Counted from the first letter of the stretch, positions 10,087-19,775 are shown. The stretch: DNA of 37,803 nucleotides from Prochlorococcus sp. AG-363-P15 (GCA_003278175.1 QCGF01000009.1:1-37803), one strand, 5' to 3'. Notes: a model not told the origin generated them from the sequence alone. A program made the numbers and translations.

Positions 10087-10359
10087 TGTCATACAAAGAC
10101 GCGACAAACCGGGCATCTTTTGCCACAAGTGCGTCCAGGCCTTATTTAACCCCAATTTTGAGTAAATCGAGGCCTGTTGCCCCTCGCATCTTTCTGTCTG
10201 TTATCTCCGGATAAATAAAAGCCTCCTAATGGAGCAACTACTCCAAACATTGCTTTTATCGACCTTTGGTCGTTGACTATTGGATTTTCAAAGCTTCGCA
10301 GGATTTCTGCAAGTTTTAATCATTCCTGAGCCAAGCAGGGCTCCTACTTTTCTTTATAT
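10087..10359 (+). promoter_or_regulatory. Structured leader of rne
   Basis: The 273-base spacer before RNase E can form several hairpins. AGGCCT (10137-10142) pairs with AGGCCT (10170-10175), extended inside by TTTA/TAAA (10145-10148 with 10163-10166). CTCC-TAAT-GGAG (10223-10234) competes with GGAG-CAACTA-CTCC (10231-10244). CGACC-TTT-GGTCG (10260-10272) is perfect. Long structured leaders that let RNase E control its own mRNA are known in other bacteria; that this one does so is inference. No strong promoter or Shine-Dalgarno sequence is visible. Confidence 0.45.
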
Positions 10360-12318
10360 ATGCCCCAGCAAATTTTCATCGCAGAGCAGCTGCGGATAGC
10401 AGCCTTGCTCAAAGATGAGCGAATAGATGAATTAATCGTCGCCCAAGGTCGATATCAAATAGGAGATATCTTTCTAGGCACAGTAGAAAACGTCTTGCCT
10501 GGTATAGATGCCGCCTTCGTAAATATTGGAGAAAGTGAAAAAAATGGTTTCATTCATGTCACAGACTTAGGGCCTTTAAGACTGAAAAAAGCTGCTGCAG
10601 GAATTACAGAACTCCTCGAGCCTAGGCAACAAGTTTTAGTCCAGGTTATGAAAGAACCAACTGGGAATAAAGGACCCAGGCTGACAGGAAATATCTCTCT
10701 CCCAGGTAGGTATCTAGTCCTTCAACCTCATGGACAGGGTGTAAATATTTCTCGACGTATTACCTCTGAGGGCGAACGAAATCGTCTGCGAGCATTAGGA
10801 GTATTAATAAAGCCGCCAGGGAATGGACTTTTAATTCGAAGTGAAGCTAACAGTATCAATGAAGAATTACTAATAAATGACCTTGAAAGCCTTCTACAAC
10901 AATGGGAAGCAATTCAACAAGCATCAGAAAGCTTTACCCCCCCTGTATTGCTAAATCGAGACGAAGACTTCATTCACCGGGTACTGCGAGATCACATCAA
11001 CCCCGACCTTGCAAGAGTTGTAGTTGACCAAGCAAATGCCGTCGAAAGAATAAATGAATTTCTAACCAAAGATGGCAAGCAAAATGTACTGGTTGAAGCA
11101 CATAATGGATCCACTGATTTCCTTCAACATTTCAGAATTAATTCAGTCATAAGTGATGCATTAAGGCCAAGAGTAGATTTGCCTTCAGGGGGCTACATCA
11201 TTATCGAGCCAACTGAGGCTTTAACAGTAATAGACGTCAATTCTGGCTCCTTCACTCGCTCAGCCAATTCCAGGGAAACAGTTTTATGGACTAATTGTGA
11301 GGCAGCAATTGAGATTGCCCGACAACTAAAGCTTCGGAATATCGGTGGAGTGATCATTATTGATTTCATAGACATGGAATCACGACGAGACCAACTGCAA
11401 TTACTTGAACATTTCACCTCAGCAGTTAAAGAAGATTCGGCACGCCCACAAATAGCCCAGCTCACAGAACTAGGGCTTGTGGAACTTACTAGAAAGCGTC
11501 AAGGTCAAAATATTTATGAATTGTTTGGCAAAGCCTGTCAACACTGTGGAGGGCTTGGGCTCACTCCCTTACTCCCTGGGCACGATCTTCTCCAACCTAT
11601 GGCCAAAGCAACTGGCTTAGTTAGATCTTCAAGTTTGAGCAGGTCTGATGAGCAAGTATCAGCAAATAACAACAACCTCCGTCGCAACCAATTAATCAGA
11701 AACCGCAGCAATGAAATCACCTCCATCCCAATTCATGCTGCCCCTCCTTCAGGGAGCTCATTCCAAAGCCCAATTAATGAGACGACATCAGAAGCAACTA
11801 CGAATGATGTGTCAGGAAATAGGCAAGATCCAGAGCTTATTGGTGTCCGTATGGATTCCGAACAAGAAGAAGTTTTTAGCTTCCTAGGATTAAACCCAGT
11901 TCTCTTACTCGATCAAACACCATCTAATGAGAACTTTTTAGTTCGCATAGTCAGGCAAGGCGAAGAAATAGAAACAGTTCTAGAAGAAGCCAAAAAACAA
12001 CTCACTGCTGCAGTAACTCGTCGTCGCAAAAGGGGCAAAGGAGGGGGTACTACTCGAGTTATCAATAGAAGCAACTCAGAGGCACGAATAAATCTCGAAA
12101 GCGCTAACCCTATGGATGATGATGAAGCAATCGAAAGCTCTCAGAATGAAATCAAACCAAAAGTTGTACCTGAAACAAATAACTCAAGTGAAGAGACTCA
12201 ATCCATACAAAATCTTGAATCATCAGAGCCCGAAGAAGGTTCGAAATCTGATCAAGAGATAGAGGATCCACGTCGCCGGCGCCGTCGCTCCTCAGCTTCT
12301 AACGAAAGTGATTCCTAG
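10360..12318 (+). CDS. rne: Ribonuclease E/G family endoribonuclease
   Basis: RNase E starts decay and processing of many RNAs. The 652-residue protein has an S1 domain (about 35-120, GDIFLGTVENVLPGIDAAFV) and a 5'-sensor/DNase I-like catalytic region with the metal-binding aspartates Asp292 (TVIDVNSGSF) and Asp335 (IIIDFIDM). The zinc-link is CQHC at 393-396. The tail after about 410 is low in complexity and rich in polar residues. It ends with six arginines followed by SSA (from residue 638), the motif reported in cyanobacterial RNase E to bind polynucleotide phosphorylase. The gene lies downstream of the radical SAM-DUF2344 gene and overlaps rnhB by 11 bases. The start ATG at 10360 fits the family N-terminus. 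Confidence 0.98.
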   Translation: MPQQIFIAEQLRIAALLKDERIDELIVAQGRYQIGDIFLGTVENVLPGIDAAFVNIGESEKNGFIHVTDLGPLRLKKAAAGITELLEPRQQVLVQVMKEPTGNKGPRLTGNISLPGRYLVLQPHGQGVNISRRITSEGERNRLRALGVLIKPPGNGLLIRSEANSINEELLINDLESLLQQWEAIQQASESFTPPVLLNRDEDFIHRVLRDHINPDLARVVVDQANAVERINEFLTKDGKQNVLVEAHNGSTDFLQHFRINSVISDALRPRVDLPSGGYIIIEPTEALTVIDVNSGSFTRSANSRETVLWTNCEAAIEIARQLKLRNIGGVIIIDFIDMESRRDQLQLLEHFTSAVKEDSARPQIAQLTELGLVELTRKRQGQNIYELFGKACQHCGGLGLTPLLPGHDLLQPMAKATGLVRSSSLSRSDEQVSANNNNLRRNQLIRNRSNEITSIPIHAAPPSGSSFQSPINETTSEATTNDVSGNRQDPELIGVRMDSEQEEVFSFLGLNPVLLLDQTPSNENFLVRIVRQGEEIETVLEEAKKQLTAAVTRRRKRGKGGGTTRVINRSNSEARINLESANPMDDDEAIESSQNEIKPKVVPETNNSSEETQSIQNLESSEPEEGSKSDQEIEDPRRRRRRSSASNESDS

Positions 12319-12892
12319 CCAGAGCACTATTGCAGGAGTAGATGAAGTCGGGCGCGGCTCATTGTTTGGTCCCGTATTTGCTGGGGCCGTGATACTTGAT
12401 CTTGATTCTGAAAAGGACTTACTAGACAAAGGCTTAAAAGACAGCAAACTTCTTAGTGCAAAAAAAAGGGCTCATCTTGTCCCTTTGATTAAGCAAAAAT
12501 CCAAAGACTGGGCCCTAGGGCAAGCTTCCTCATCAGAAATCGACTCAATAGGTATTCGTAAGGCCACTGAAAAAGCAATGATAAGAGCACTGAAAAAACT
12601 TAAACAACCATTCAAATTAGTCCTAGTTGATGGAATACTTCCAATCAGTATTTGGGAAGGTCCTCAAAAAACATTAGTCCATGGAGAAAGTCAATCCACA
12701 GCAATTGCCGCCGCAAGTGTTCTTGCGAAAGAAACTCGCGATCAACTGATAAAAGGTTTAGCGAAACATTTCCCAAATTATGGCCTTGAAACTAATGTGG
12801 GTTATGGAACAAAGTTACATAGAGAAGGTCTTCTAGCTTTAGGCCCAACACCTTTACATCGTCAAACATTCCTATCAAAAATAATTATTTAG
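12308..12892 (+). CDS. rnhB: Ribonuclease HII
   Basis: RNase HII cuts RNA in RNA-DNA hybrids and removes ribonucleotides misincorporated in DNA. The family signature GVDEVGRGSLFGP gives Asp12 and Glu13, and LVDG gives Asp108. The fourth acidic site, normally Asp in a KGDS-like motif, is Glu127 here (VHGESQS), a conservative change. The following segment IAAASVLAKETRD is typical. The length of 194 residues is normal. The start is GTG at 12308, overlapping the rne stop by 11 bases, so translation is probably coupled. It converges on the DUF1997 gene with a 25-base gap. Confidence 0.96.
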   Translation: MIPSQSTIAGVDEVGRGSLFGPVFAGAVILDLDSEKDLLDKGLKDSKLLSAKKRAHLVPLIKQKSKDWALGQASSSEIDSIGIRKATEKAMIRALKKLKQPFKLVLVDGILPISIWEGPQKTLVHGESQSTAIAAASVLAKETRDQLIKGLAKHFPNYGLETNVGYGTKLHREGLLALGPTPLHRQTFLSKIII

Positions 12893-12917
12893 ATCTCTTT
12901 TAACTAAACACTCAAAC

Positions 12918-13448
12918 TTATTCTTTGCACCATTTAGTGAAATCCTCAATTAGTTGTTTCCTAACACGGGCTTTAATCCCAAGAAGAATAGTACTAAGAA
13001 TCGACTGGCCAGTACTTTCAAGAACTTGACGTGGAATTAGTTTCAAAAGAGGAGGCGGACTAACTGTTACACCTAGCAATGCTTCCCCCTCAAGACCTTT
13101 GGATGTCGCTTCGAGAACAGCATTCAAAGTTAGCTCAAAGTCATCAACCAAACCCAGGCCATCCAACTCACTATCAGTGGCATGCATACGCAATTGGCCA
13201 TCGCTATTTTCTGCTGCTATTGAAACAACTGGATTAACTTCTAATTGAAAAACCTTAAAGCTCGTTACGTTGTAACGGTAACTGCCTGGTCCTAAAAGAG
13301 TGAGCTTCTTGGAGTCCAACATGGCGCCTACAACCCTCTCCTGCTCTAGAAGATAGTCAGAAAGACGGTCTGAATTGCTCATAACCGGCAGATCAAGTTT
13401 CTGTCGGGCTTCGAAAGCCAGAGGCATAATCGGCAACTGACGCGCCAT
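12918..13448 (-). CDS. DUF1997 family protein
   Basis: This is a 176-residue soluble protein of the DUF1997 family found in cyanobacteria and plastids. Family-like segments are LAFEARQKLDLPV, YLLEQERVVGAMLD and LGPGSYRYNVTSFKVFQLEVNPVV. The function is unknown. The frame stays open to 13574, but that would run over the start of pheA. I prefer the ATG at 13448, which has AGGA just upstream and leaves 32 bases between the two divergent starts. No membrane segment or signal peptide is seen. The family assignment is from pattern memory. Confidence 0.78.
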   Translation of the reverse strand: MARQLPIMPLAFEARQKLDLPVMSNSDRLSDYLLEQERVVGAMLDSKKLTLLGPGSYRYNVTSFKVFQLEVNPVVSIAAENSDGQLRMHATDSELDGLGLVDDFELTLNAVLEATSKGLEGEALLGVTVSPPPLLKLIPRQVLESTGQSILSTILLGIKARVRKQLIEDFTKWCKE

Positions 13449-13480
13449 GATCCTATCGACCCTTCTGTTCTCTGAAGCCA

Positions 13481-14323
13481 ATGCCAACAAAAGTGGCCTA
13501 CCTGGGACCGGAGGGAACTTATGCCGAAAAAGCTGCTCATACCCTTGCCAAGCTTGAAAAACTAGAGGATCCAACGTTTATTCCTTGTGTCGGATTGCGC
13601 TCAGTCATTGAGCATTTAGCAAAGAAACTTTGTGATGCTGCTGTAGTCCCAATCGAAAACTCTGTAGAAGGTGGAGTAACAACAAGCCTGGATGCTCTGT
13701 GGAGCCATCCAGAGCTATTCATCCGTAGAGAAGTGATCCTGCCTATACGTCATTGTTTATTAAGCACCGGATCTTTAAATGAAATTTCTGAAGTTCTTTC
13801 ACATCCACAGGCCCTGGCCCAATGCAGCGAATGGTTAAACAAACATCTGCCCAATGCCCTTCAACTGCCAACAAACTCAACAGCCGAAGCAGTAAGAATG
13901 ATAACCAATAGCAAATTTCGCGGGGCAATTGCATCTAGATCAGCAAACAAATTGCAAGAACTAAATGAAATTGCTTACCCAATTAATGATGTTTTAGGGA
14001 ATAGGACAAGATTCATCTTGCTTAACCATGAAGAAGCCCAAGTCATTGGAAACACTGCAAGCCTAGCCTTCTCACTTAAAGCAAATCAACCAGGCTCATT
14101 ATTAAAAGCCCTGTCCTACATTGCAAACCTAGAATTAAACATGAGTAGAATTGAATCACGGCCTTCCAAAAGGGAACTAGGTGAATATGTCTTCTTTGTA
14201 GATCTAGATTTATCTTCTTGCAGAAATAAGTCTTATCTTACATTGTTCAAGAAATTAGAACCTTTGTGCGAGCATTTAGTCCACTTCGGTGCTTACAAAA
14301 GTAAAACCATTGAGGAGTCCTAA
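13481..14323 (+). CDS. pheA: Prephenate dehydratase
   Basis: This enzyme converts prephenate to phenylpyruvate in phenylalanine synthesis. The 280-residue protein is the stand-alone type without chorismate mutase. It shows LGPEGTYAEKAA at the N-terminus, VPIENSVEGGVTTSLD, and the catalytic-site motif NRTRF (about residues 176-180). A C-terminal ACT domain (SLKANQPGSLLKAL and ESRPSKRELGEYVFFVD) should bind phenylalanine for feedback control. It is divergent from the DUF1997 gene and convergent with the methyltransferase gene, with only 3 bases between stops. The ATG at 13481 fits the family start. Confidence 0.97.
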   Translation: MPTKVAYLGPEGTYAEKAAHTLAKLEKLEDPTFIPCVGLRSVIEHLAKKLCDAAVVPIENSVEGGVTTSLDALWSHPELFIRREVILPIRHCLLSTGSLNEISEVLSHPQALAQCSEWLNKHLPNALQLPTNSTAEAVRMITNSKFRGAIASRSANKLQELNEIAYPINDVLGNRTRFILLNHEEAQVIGNTASLAFSLKANQPGSLLKALSYIANLELNMSRIESRPSKRELGEYVFFVDLDLSSCRNKSYLTLFKKLEPLCEHLVHFGAYKSKTIEES

Positions 14324-14326
14324 ATA

Positions 14327-15262
14327 TCAACCACGGGAGCGAAATACACCAAACCTCATAAGATCATTTTTAAATGCCCAACGCATTAACAATATTGTTG
14401 GAATTTCCCTCAAACCTTTGATAACTCCCTGTGGACCCAAGCTCAAAACTGCGCCTGGGCGGCGAATACCCTCAAAAATCGAATCTGTCCAGGAAGGGAT
14501 AGTAAATTTGGTCCAATCATCTATTTCAACAGAGCTGCCACAAAAGCGACTATTTAATAAATTCATTCGAAAATCGTTAATACTTGAAAATTCCGGATGT
14601 GCCCATTGATTTAAAAGTTGGCGCATAACAAAACTTTCCAAAACATTTCTTGTACCAGAACAAGAGTCACGTGAATTCCAATCTGCTACAGCCAAAAAGC
14701 CTCCAGGTCTAAGGACTCTTAACATTTCATCTGCATAAAGCTGCTTATCTGGCATATGAGGCCCCGCTTCTACACTCCAAACCCCATCAAAACTTCCATC
14801 CGGAAATTTCAAATCAAGAGCATTCATCACTTCAAAGCGACAAAACAGTTTCTTAGATGTCAACTCATTAGCACGTTTAACTTGCTCACTGCTAATAGTG
14901 ATCCCAATTACATCAAATCCATAATCCCTAGCCAGAATCCTTGCACTTCCTCCAATTCCACATCCAACGTCAATTACTCTCGATCCTCTTGGAAGTTGAT
15001 CCAAACCACTCCAACGAACTAGCTCATGAACAAAATCAACTTTTGCACCTCTAAAATCAATTTTTTGTAGAGGGCCAGTGTAATAACCAAGATGAACATG
15101 CTCTCCCCATAATTTCTCAAGAAGTTGATCATTTGTCCAAGAATCGTAGGCAGAAGCAACGCTTTGACTTGATTGATACCTTCTATCTTTGCTTAACCAA
15201 ATGAGCCAACATATTGAACAAAAAGCAATAGTCAGTGTCAGACTCCAAAACCAAAAGTCCAT
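14327..15262 (-). CDS. MPBQ/MSBQ (2-methyl-6-phytylbenzoquinone) methyltransferase
   Basis: This SAM-dependent enzyme methylates the ring of tocopherol and, in plants, plastoquinone precursors. The protein has 311 residues: an N-terminal membrane anchor (about 3-23), the segment YQSSQSVASAYDSWT, then a class I methyltransferase fold with motif I VIDVGCGIGGSARIL. It also has GITISSEQVKRA, WSVEAGPHMPDK and a C-terminal segment REIPTILLMRWAF. As I recall Synechocystis Sll0418, the match extends across its whole length, including the anchor. The ATG at 15262 shares its A with the TGA stop of the upstream gene (TGATG), so translation is probably coupled to the Lon-domain protein. Confidence 0.9.
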   Translation of the reverse strand: MDFWFWSLTLTIAFCSICWLIWLSKDRRYQSSQSVASAYDSWTNDQLLEKLWGEHVHLGYYTGPLQKIDFRGAKVDFVHELVRWSGLDQLPRGSRVIDVGCGIGGSARILARDYGFDVIGITISSEQVKRANELTSKKLFCRFEVMNALDLKFPDGSFDGVWSVEAGPHMPDKQLYADEMLRVLRPGGFLAVADWNSRDSCSGTRNVLESFVMRQLLNQWAHPEFSSINDFRMNLLNSRFCGSSVEIDDWTKFTIPSWTDSIFEGIRRPGAVLSLGPQGVIKGLREIPTILLMRWAFKNDLMRFGVFRSRG

Positions 15263-15924
15263 CAACTGTTTGCTTGATCTACATTGGAAAGCGTGTCCTT
15301 AATAGCCGTCCTAGCTGCAAGTTGACGCCTAGTACTGTCAAGCATCTCATATTCACGTTGTAAGCGCTCCCAGGTACTTGTTAGCTCTAACAAGTGCTGT
15401 TGTTCATGAGCAACAGGTCCTGCAAGATGAGCTCCAATCCAAAACGAGAGTTCCCGCGGCAAATCAGGCAAATCATCAGGAAGAGTTGCTTCAGAATCCC
15501 GCAACTTACCTGTGAGAGAAACAACATCTTTCAAAGCCTGTAATACTGACTCAGAGAGTTTCTTAATCTGTTCAGAATTCTGCACCTCTTCATCCTCTAT
15601 CCAACTGACCATTGCAGTAATAAAAGGCGCTTCCCTAATTCGCTCAAGCACTCGGAACCTCTGCTGACCAAGCGTAATAATGTTGCTGCGTCCATCTTCT
15701 GAGGTCTGACATTTGATTATCTCTGCGCAACATCCAACGTCAGAGATTGTCTTATTGGCTGGATCCCATCGGACCACACCAAAACGACTATCACTTTCCA
15801 AAACACTCTGAAGCATGATCCTGTAACGGGACTCAAAAATATGCAGTGGCAAAACTTCCCTGGGGAAGAGCACTACATCTGGCAAAGGAAATAGTGGCAA
15901 CTCCCTGACAGCCAATTCGGTCAC
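15262..15924 (-). CDS. Lon substrate-binding (LON N-terminal) domain protein
   Basis: The 220-residue protein carries only the N-terminal substrate-binding domain of Lon: RELPLFPLPDVVLFPREVLP followed by HIFESRYR, and later GQQRFRVLERIREAPF. There is no ATPase or protease domain. Such short proteins are common in cyanobacteria, with no established function that I know of. The C-terminal part (about 110-205) is helical and rich in charged residues. It lies 64 bases downstream of rpsJ at the end of the str operon and overlaps the methyltransferase gene by one base. Confidence 0.92.
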   Translation of the reverse strand: MTELAVRELPLFPLPDVVLFPREVLPLHIFESRYRIMLQSVLESDSRFGVVRWDPANKTISDVGCCAEIIKCQTSEDGRSNIITLGQQRFRVLERIREAPFITAMVSWIEDEEVQNSEQIKKLSESVLQALKDVVSLTGKLRDSEATLPDDLPDLPRELSFWIGAHLAGPVAHEQQHLLELTSTWERLQREYEMLDSTRRQLAARTAIKDTLSNVDQANS

Positions 15925-15974
15925 GGGAAGCCTCAGAAACAGAACTAAATCTTAGAGAAATTATCTCAACTTGG

Positions 15975-16005
15975 TTGAAGTTAAGTTGTCAGAGCTTAAC
16001 TTCAA
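15975..16005 (-). promoter_or_regulatory. Hairpin spanning the rpsJ stop codon
   Basis: A perfect 11-base stem, TTGAAGTTAAG/CTTAACTTCAA, encloses a 9-base loop that contains the rpsJ TGA. One arm is coding sequence and the other is in the spacer before the Lon-domain gene. No T-tract follows on the minus strand, so it is not a classic terminator. It could be an mRNA 3'-end stabiliser or a processing site separating ribosomal from downstream genes. Confidence 0.6.
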
Positions 16006-16309
16006 TATCAACTCCACTGGGCAGATCCAATTTCATCAGTGCATCAATGGTCTTAGCAGAAGGGTTGTATATATCAATAATTCTTCTATGTGTGCGCGTT
16101 TCAAAATGCTCTCTCGAATCCTTATCAACATGAGGAGACCGAAGCACGCAATAAATCTTTCTTTTTGTGGGGAGAGGAATTGGGCCTATTGCGGTAGCTG
16201 CAGTGTTGTCAGCAGTTTCAATAATTTTTTCGCATGAAAGATCAAGCATTCGCCTATCAAATGCTTTTAAGCGAATACGTATCTTTTGCTGAGCAATGGC
16301 CGAAGACAT
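15989..16309 (-). CDS. rpsJ: 30S ribosomal protein S10
   Basis: The 106-residue protein matches S10 throughout: [57 protein letters not shown] and the C-terminus [12 protein letters not shown]10 sits in the small-subunit head and also acts in transcription antitermination as NusE. The gene follows tuf in the cyanobacterial str operon, not the S10 operon as in E. coli. The spacer from tuf is 145 bases and holds two hairpins. Confidence 0.99.
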   Translation of the reverse strand: MSSAIAQQKIRIRLKAFDRRMLDLSCEKIIETADNTAATAIGPIPLPTKRKIYCVLRSPHVDKDSREHFETRTHRRIIDIYNPSAKTIDALMKLDLPSGVDIEVKL

Positions 16310-16372
16310 AACAAATTCCCAATGATTTCCCGTAAAGGTCGAGAAGATTAATTTTCAAGGTTCAGTAGAAAT

Positions 16373-16443
16373 CGATCAAAACAAAGGTTCTTGATCGAAG
16401 AGTTCAGATTAGAGGATGGCCAGTGAAAAATCTAGCCATCCTC
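16373..16443 (-). promoter_or_regulatory. Two hairpins in the tuf-rpsJ spacer
   Basis: GAGGATGGC/GCCATCCTC (16412-16420 with 16435-16443) is a perfect 9-base stem with a 14-base loop, 11 bases past the tuf stop. CGATCAA/TTGATCG (16373-16379 with 16391-16397) is a second perfect stem. Neither is followed by a T-run on the minus strand. They may protect the tuf mRNA end or be a cleavage region that sets rpsJ expression apart from tuf. Confidence 0.55.
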
Positions 16444-16454
16444 GTCATCAGCAT

Positions 16455-17654
16455 TTACTCGATAATCTTCGATACAACTCCAGCACCAATTGTACGACCG
16501 CCTTCTCGTATCGCAAAACGCATATTCTTTTCAATTGCCACTGGACAAATCAACTCACCTGTCATTTTGATGCGATCTCCAGGCATGACCATTTCAACAT
16601 TACTGCCATCATCTGCTGTGAATGCTGTGATTTGGCCAGTCACATCAGTTGTTCTGATATAAAACTGTGGGCGATAACCGGCAAAGAAAGGAGTATGGCG
16701 TCCTCCTTCTTCCTTCTTAAGAACATATACCTCACCTTCAAACTTAGTGTGAGGTGTAATAGAGCCTGGCTTGACTAGAACCATTCCTCGTTCAATATCT
16801 TCCTTTTGCAAGCCTCGAAGCAGCAAGCCAACATTGTCACCAGCCATACCTTCATCTAGAAGTTTGCGGAACATCTCAACACCCGTAACTGTTGTCTTAC
16901 GAGTGTCTTTAATGCCAACAATCTCAATTTCCTCTCCTACCTTTACCTTCCCCCTTTCAATTCGGCCAGTTGCAACTGTACCGCGCCCAGTAATTGAAAA
17001 GACATCTTCCACTGCCATCAAGAAAGGCTTGTCAATCTCTCTCTCAGGCTCAGGAATTGAATCATCCACCGCCTTCATCAATTCATCAATCTTTGCTTCC
17101 CAATCCGAATCTCCTTCTAAAGCTTTGAGAGCAGAAACTTGTATTACAGGAAGATCATCACCAGGGAAATCGTAACTGGTAAGTAACTCGCGAATCTCCA
17201 TCTCAACGAGTTCGATCATTTCCTCATCGTCGACCATGTCACATTTATTGAGTGCAACAACCAATGAAGGAACACCAACCTGCTTGGCAAGAAGAATGTG
17301 CTCTTTTGTCTGAGCCATCGCTCCATCTGTAGCAGCAACAACAATGATGGCACCATCCATTTGAGCCGCACCAGTGATCATGTTCTTCACATAATCAGCA
17401 TGGCCAGGACAATCCACATGCGCATAGTGTCGTCCTTCAGTTTCATATTCAACGTGAGCAGTATTAATCGTTATGCCGCGCTCTCTTTCTTCTGGAGCAC
17501 CATCTATGTCTCCATAGTCTTGGGCTTGGGCCTGCCCTTTCTTGGCTAGCACATTTGTAATTGCTGCCGTAAGGGTTGTCTTACCATGGTCAACATGACC
17601 AATAGTTCCGATGTTGACGTGAGGCTTGTTCCTCTCAAACTTCTCGCGGGCCAT
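16455..17654 (-). CDS. tuf: Elongation factor Tu
   Basis: EF-Tu delivers aminoacyl-tRNA to the ribosome as a GTP complex. The 399-residue protein has the P-loop GHVDHGKT at 19-26, the switch segment [18 protein letters not shown], the NKCD guanine-binding motif and SALKALEG. Domains II and III follow and the protein ends at [10 protein letters not shown]. It is the single tuf copy in this window, 39 bases after fusA in the str operon. Long open frames on the opposite strand are shadows of its codon pattern. Confidence 0.99.
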   Translation of the reverse strand: MAREKFERNKPHVNIGTIGHVDHGKTTLTAAITNVLAKKGQAQAQDYGDIDGAPEERERGITINTAHVEYETEGRHYAHVDCPGHADYVKNMITGAAQMDGAIIVVAATDGAMAQTKEHILLAKQVGVPSLVVALNKCDMVDDEEMIELVEMEIRELLTSYDFPGDDLPVIQVSALKALEGDSDWEAKIDELMKAVDDSIPEPEREIDKPFLMAVEDVFSITGRGTVATGRIERGKVKVGEEIEIVGIKDTRKTTVTGVEMFRKLLDEGMAGDNVGLLLRGLQKEDIERGMVLVKPGSITPHTKFEGEVYVLKKEEGGRHTPFFAGYRPQFYIRTTDVTGQITAFTADDGSNVEMVMPGDRIKMTGELICPVAIEKNMRFAIREGGRTIGAGVVSKIIE

Positions 17655-17693
17655 TGTTTTAAAGAATCGGGGGTAAAAAAGAGGTGTTAGAGA

Positions 17694-19775
17694 TCAGGAA
17701 TTGCCCTGATTCTTGGAGATAATTGCTTCAGCCACATTACGTGGAACTTCCTCGTAATTGCTGAACTCCATTGAAAAGATACCCCGACCCTGGGTCATAG
17801 ATCGGAGTGTAGTGGCGTAGCCAAACATTTCAGCCAAAGGCACTTTGGCATTCACTTTAGACAGTCCATCGTCAATGGACTGTCCTTCAACTTGTCCTCG
17901 ACGTGAGGACAAGTCACCAATAACAGAACCAAGAAAGTCCTCTGGCACTTCGACTTCCACCTTCATCATTGGCTCAAGGAGTACAGGATTACACTTCCTA
18001 ACTCCATCTTTAAAGGCCATTGAGCCTGCAATTTTAAAGGCCATTTCTGATGAGTCAACATCATGATAAGAACCATCTACAAGGGTTACCTTGACATCGA
18101 TCAGTGGATACCCAGCAATCACGCCTGACTCTGAAGTCTCCTTCATTCCAGATTCGGCAGGTTTGATGTATTCCTTAGGCACTACTCCACCAACAATTTT
18201 GTTTACGAACTCAAATCCTGTTCCTGGTTCACCAGGTTCAACTTCTACAACGACATGTCCATATTGACCTTTACCACCTGTTTGCCTGGCAAATTTACCT
18301 TCGCCTGATGCACTTGCACGAATAGTTTCTCTATAAGAAACCTGCGGAGCGCCAATATTTGCTTCTACCTTAAATTCACGCAACATTCGGTCAACAAGAA
18401 TTTCAAGGTGTAATTCACCCATCCCTGCAATCACCGTTTGATTAGTTTCAGGGTCAGTACTGACTCTGAAAGTAGGGTCTTCCTCAGCCAAGGCAGTAAG
18501 TGCCTTAGAAAGTTTTTCCATATCCCCTTTAGTCTTTGGCTCTACTGCAACAGAAATAACAGGTTCTGGTATAAACAAAGTCTCCAAAACAATTGGATCT
18601 TCTGTTGTACATAACGTGTCACCTGTCGTTGTGTTCTTCAAACCAAGCACTGCACCAAGGTCTCCAGCACGAAGTTCATCAACCTCTTCGCGATCATCAG
18701 CCTTAAGGATTATCAATCTAGAGATTCTTTCCTTCTCATCTTTAGTTGAATTAAGTACATAACTCCCTTTGGAAAGAACGCCTGAATACATCCGTACAAA
18801 AGTCAACTTCCCATAAGGGTCTGACATGACCTTGAACGCCAATGCACTAAATGGAGCATTGTCATCAGAAGTACGCAAGGCCTCTTCCCCACTAGGAAGT
18901 AAACCCTGAATAGGTGGAACGTCTACAGGTGCTGGAAGATAGGCAACTACTGCATCGAGAAGCAACTGCACACCTTTATTTTTAAAAGCAGAGCCACAAA
19001 GCATTGGGACAAGGCCATGCTTTAAGACTCCTTCTCGGATTCCTTGCTCCAGTTGATCTTGACTAAGCTCACCTTTATCAAGGAATGTCTCAATAAGGCT
19101 TTCATCAGTTTCAGCGACAGACTCCATCAACTTTGCTCTCCATTCTGCTGCAATCTCTTCCATATCTGCAGGTATTGCGGTCTCTTCAATATCCTTGCCT
19201 AAGTCATCTTTATAAATAAAAGCCTTATTCTTAACAAGATCAACAATTCCCTTCAAATCATTTTCAGCTCCTATTGGTAACTGAATCGGGGCAGCATTTG
19301 CCTTAAGTCGATCCTTTATTTGACTATAAACTTTTAAGAAATCTGCACCAGTTCTATCCATTTTATTGACAAAAACCATCCTTGGCACTGAATAGCGATC
19401 TGCCTGCCTCCAAACTGTTTCTGACTGAGGTTGAACCCCTCCCACTGCACAAAAAACAGCAATAACTCCATCGAGAACTCTCATGGAGCGTTCAACTTCA
19501 ATCGTGAAATCAACGTGTCCAGGAGTATCAATGATATTGATCCTGTGGTCTTCCCAAGTGGTTGAAATAGCTGCTGCAGTAATCGTGATGCCACGCTCTC
19601 TTTCCTGAGCCATCCAATCGGTTACTGCTGCACCGTCATGGACTTCACCCATCTTATGAACTACGCCTGAATAAAACAGGATGCGCTCAGTACAAGTTGT
19701 TTTTCCAGCGTCAATATGGGCTGCGATTCCTATATTTCTGACGCGTTCCAATGGGAAGGCACGAGCCACGGTCAA
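17694..19775 (-). CDS. fusA: Elongation factor G
   Basis: EF-G is the GTPase that drives translocation. The 693-residue protein has the P-loop AHIDAGKT at 19-26, the switch segment [17 protein letters not shown] and [10 protein letters not shown]. It then shows domain II ([20 protein letters not shown]), domain III ([15 protein letters not shown]) and domains IV-V with [11 protein letters not shown] and [15 protein letters not shown]. The length is that of bacterial canonical EF-G. The gene is 96 bases after rpsG and 39 bases before tuf. Confidence 0.99.
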   Translation of the reverse strand: MTVARAFPLERVRNIGIAAHIDAGKTTCTERILFYSGVVHKMGEVHDGAAVTDWMAQERERGITITAAAISTTWEDHRINIIDTPGHVDFTIEVERSMRVLDGVIAVFCAVGGVQPQSETVWRQADRYSVPRMVFVNKMDRTGADFLKVYSQIKDRLKANAAPIQLPIGAENDLKGIVDLVKNKAFIYKDDLGKDIEETAIPADMEEIAAEWRAKLMESVAETDESLIETFLDKGELSQDQLEQGIREGVLKHGLVPMLCGSAFKNKGVQLLLDAVVAYLPAPVDVPPIQGLLPSGEEALRTSDDNAPFSALAFKVMSDPYGKLTFVRMYSGVLSKGSYVLNSTKDEKERISRLIILKADDREEVDELRAGDLGAVLGLKNTTTGDTLCTTEDPIVLETLFIPEPVISVAVEPKTKGDMEKLSKALTALAEEDPTFRVSTDPETNQTVIAGMGELHLEILVDRMLREFKVEANIGAPQVSYRETIRASASGEGKFARQTGGKGQYGHVVVEVEPGEPGTGFEFVNKIVGGVVPKEYIKPAESGMKETSESGVIAGYPLIDVKVTLVDGSYHDVDSSEMAFKIAGSMAFKDGVRKCNPVLLEPMMKVEVEVPEDFLGSVIGDLSSRRGQVEGQSIDDGLSKVNAKVPLAEMFGYATTLRSMTQGRGIFSMEFSNYEEVPRNVAEAIISKNQGNS

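Noticed and set aside
12918-13574. Longer 218-residue version of the DUF1997 protein
   Set aside because: It would overlap the pheA start by 94 bases, and the family similarity begins after residue 42.
14289-14609. 106-codon open frame on the plus strand after pheA
   Set aside because: It lies antisense to the MPBQ methyltransferase, whose protein match is strong across the same bases.
16416-17549. Several long open frames on the plus strand opposite tuf
   Set aside because: They are antisense to highly conserved EF-Tu coding sequence and arise from its codon bias; none resembles a protein family.
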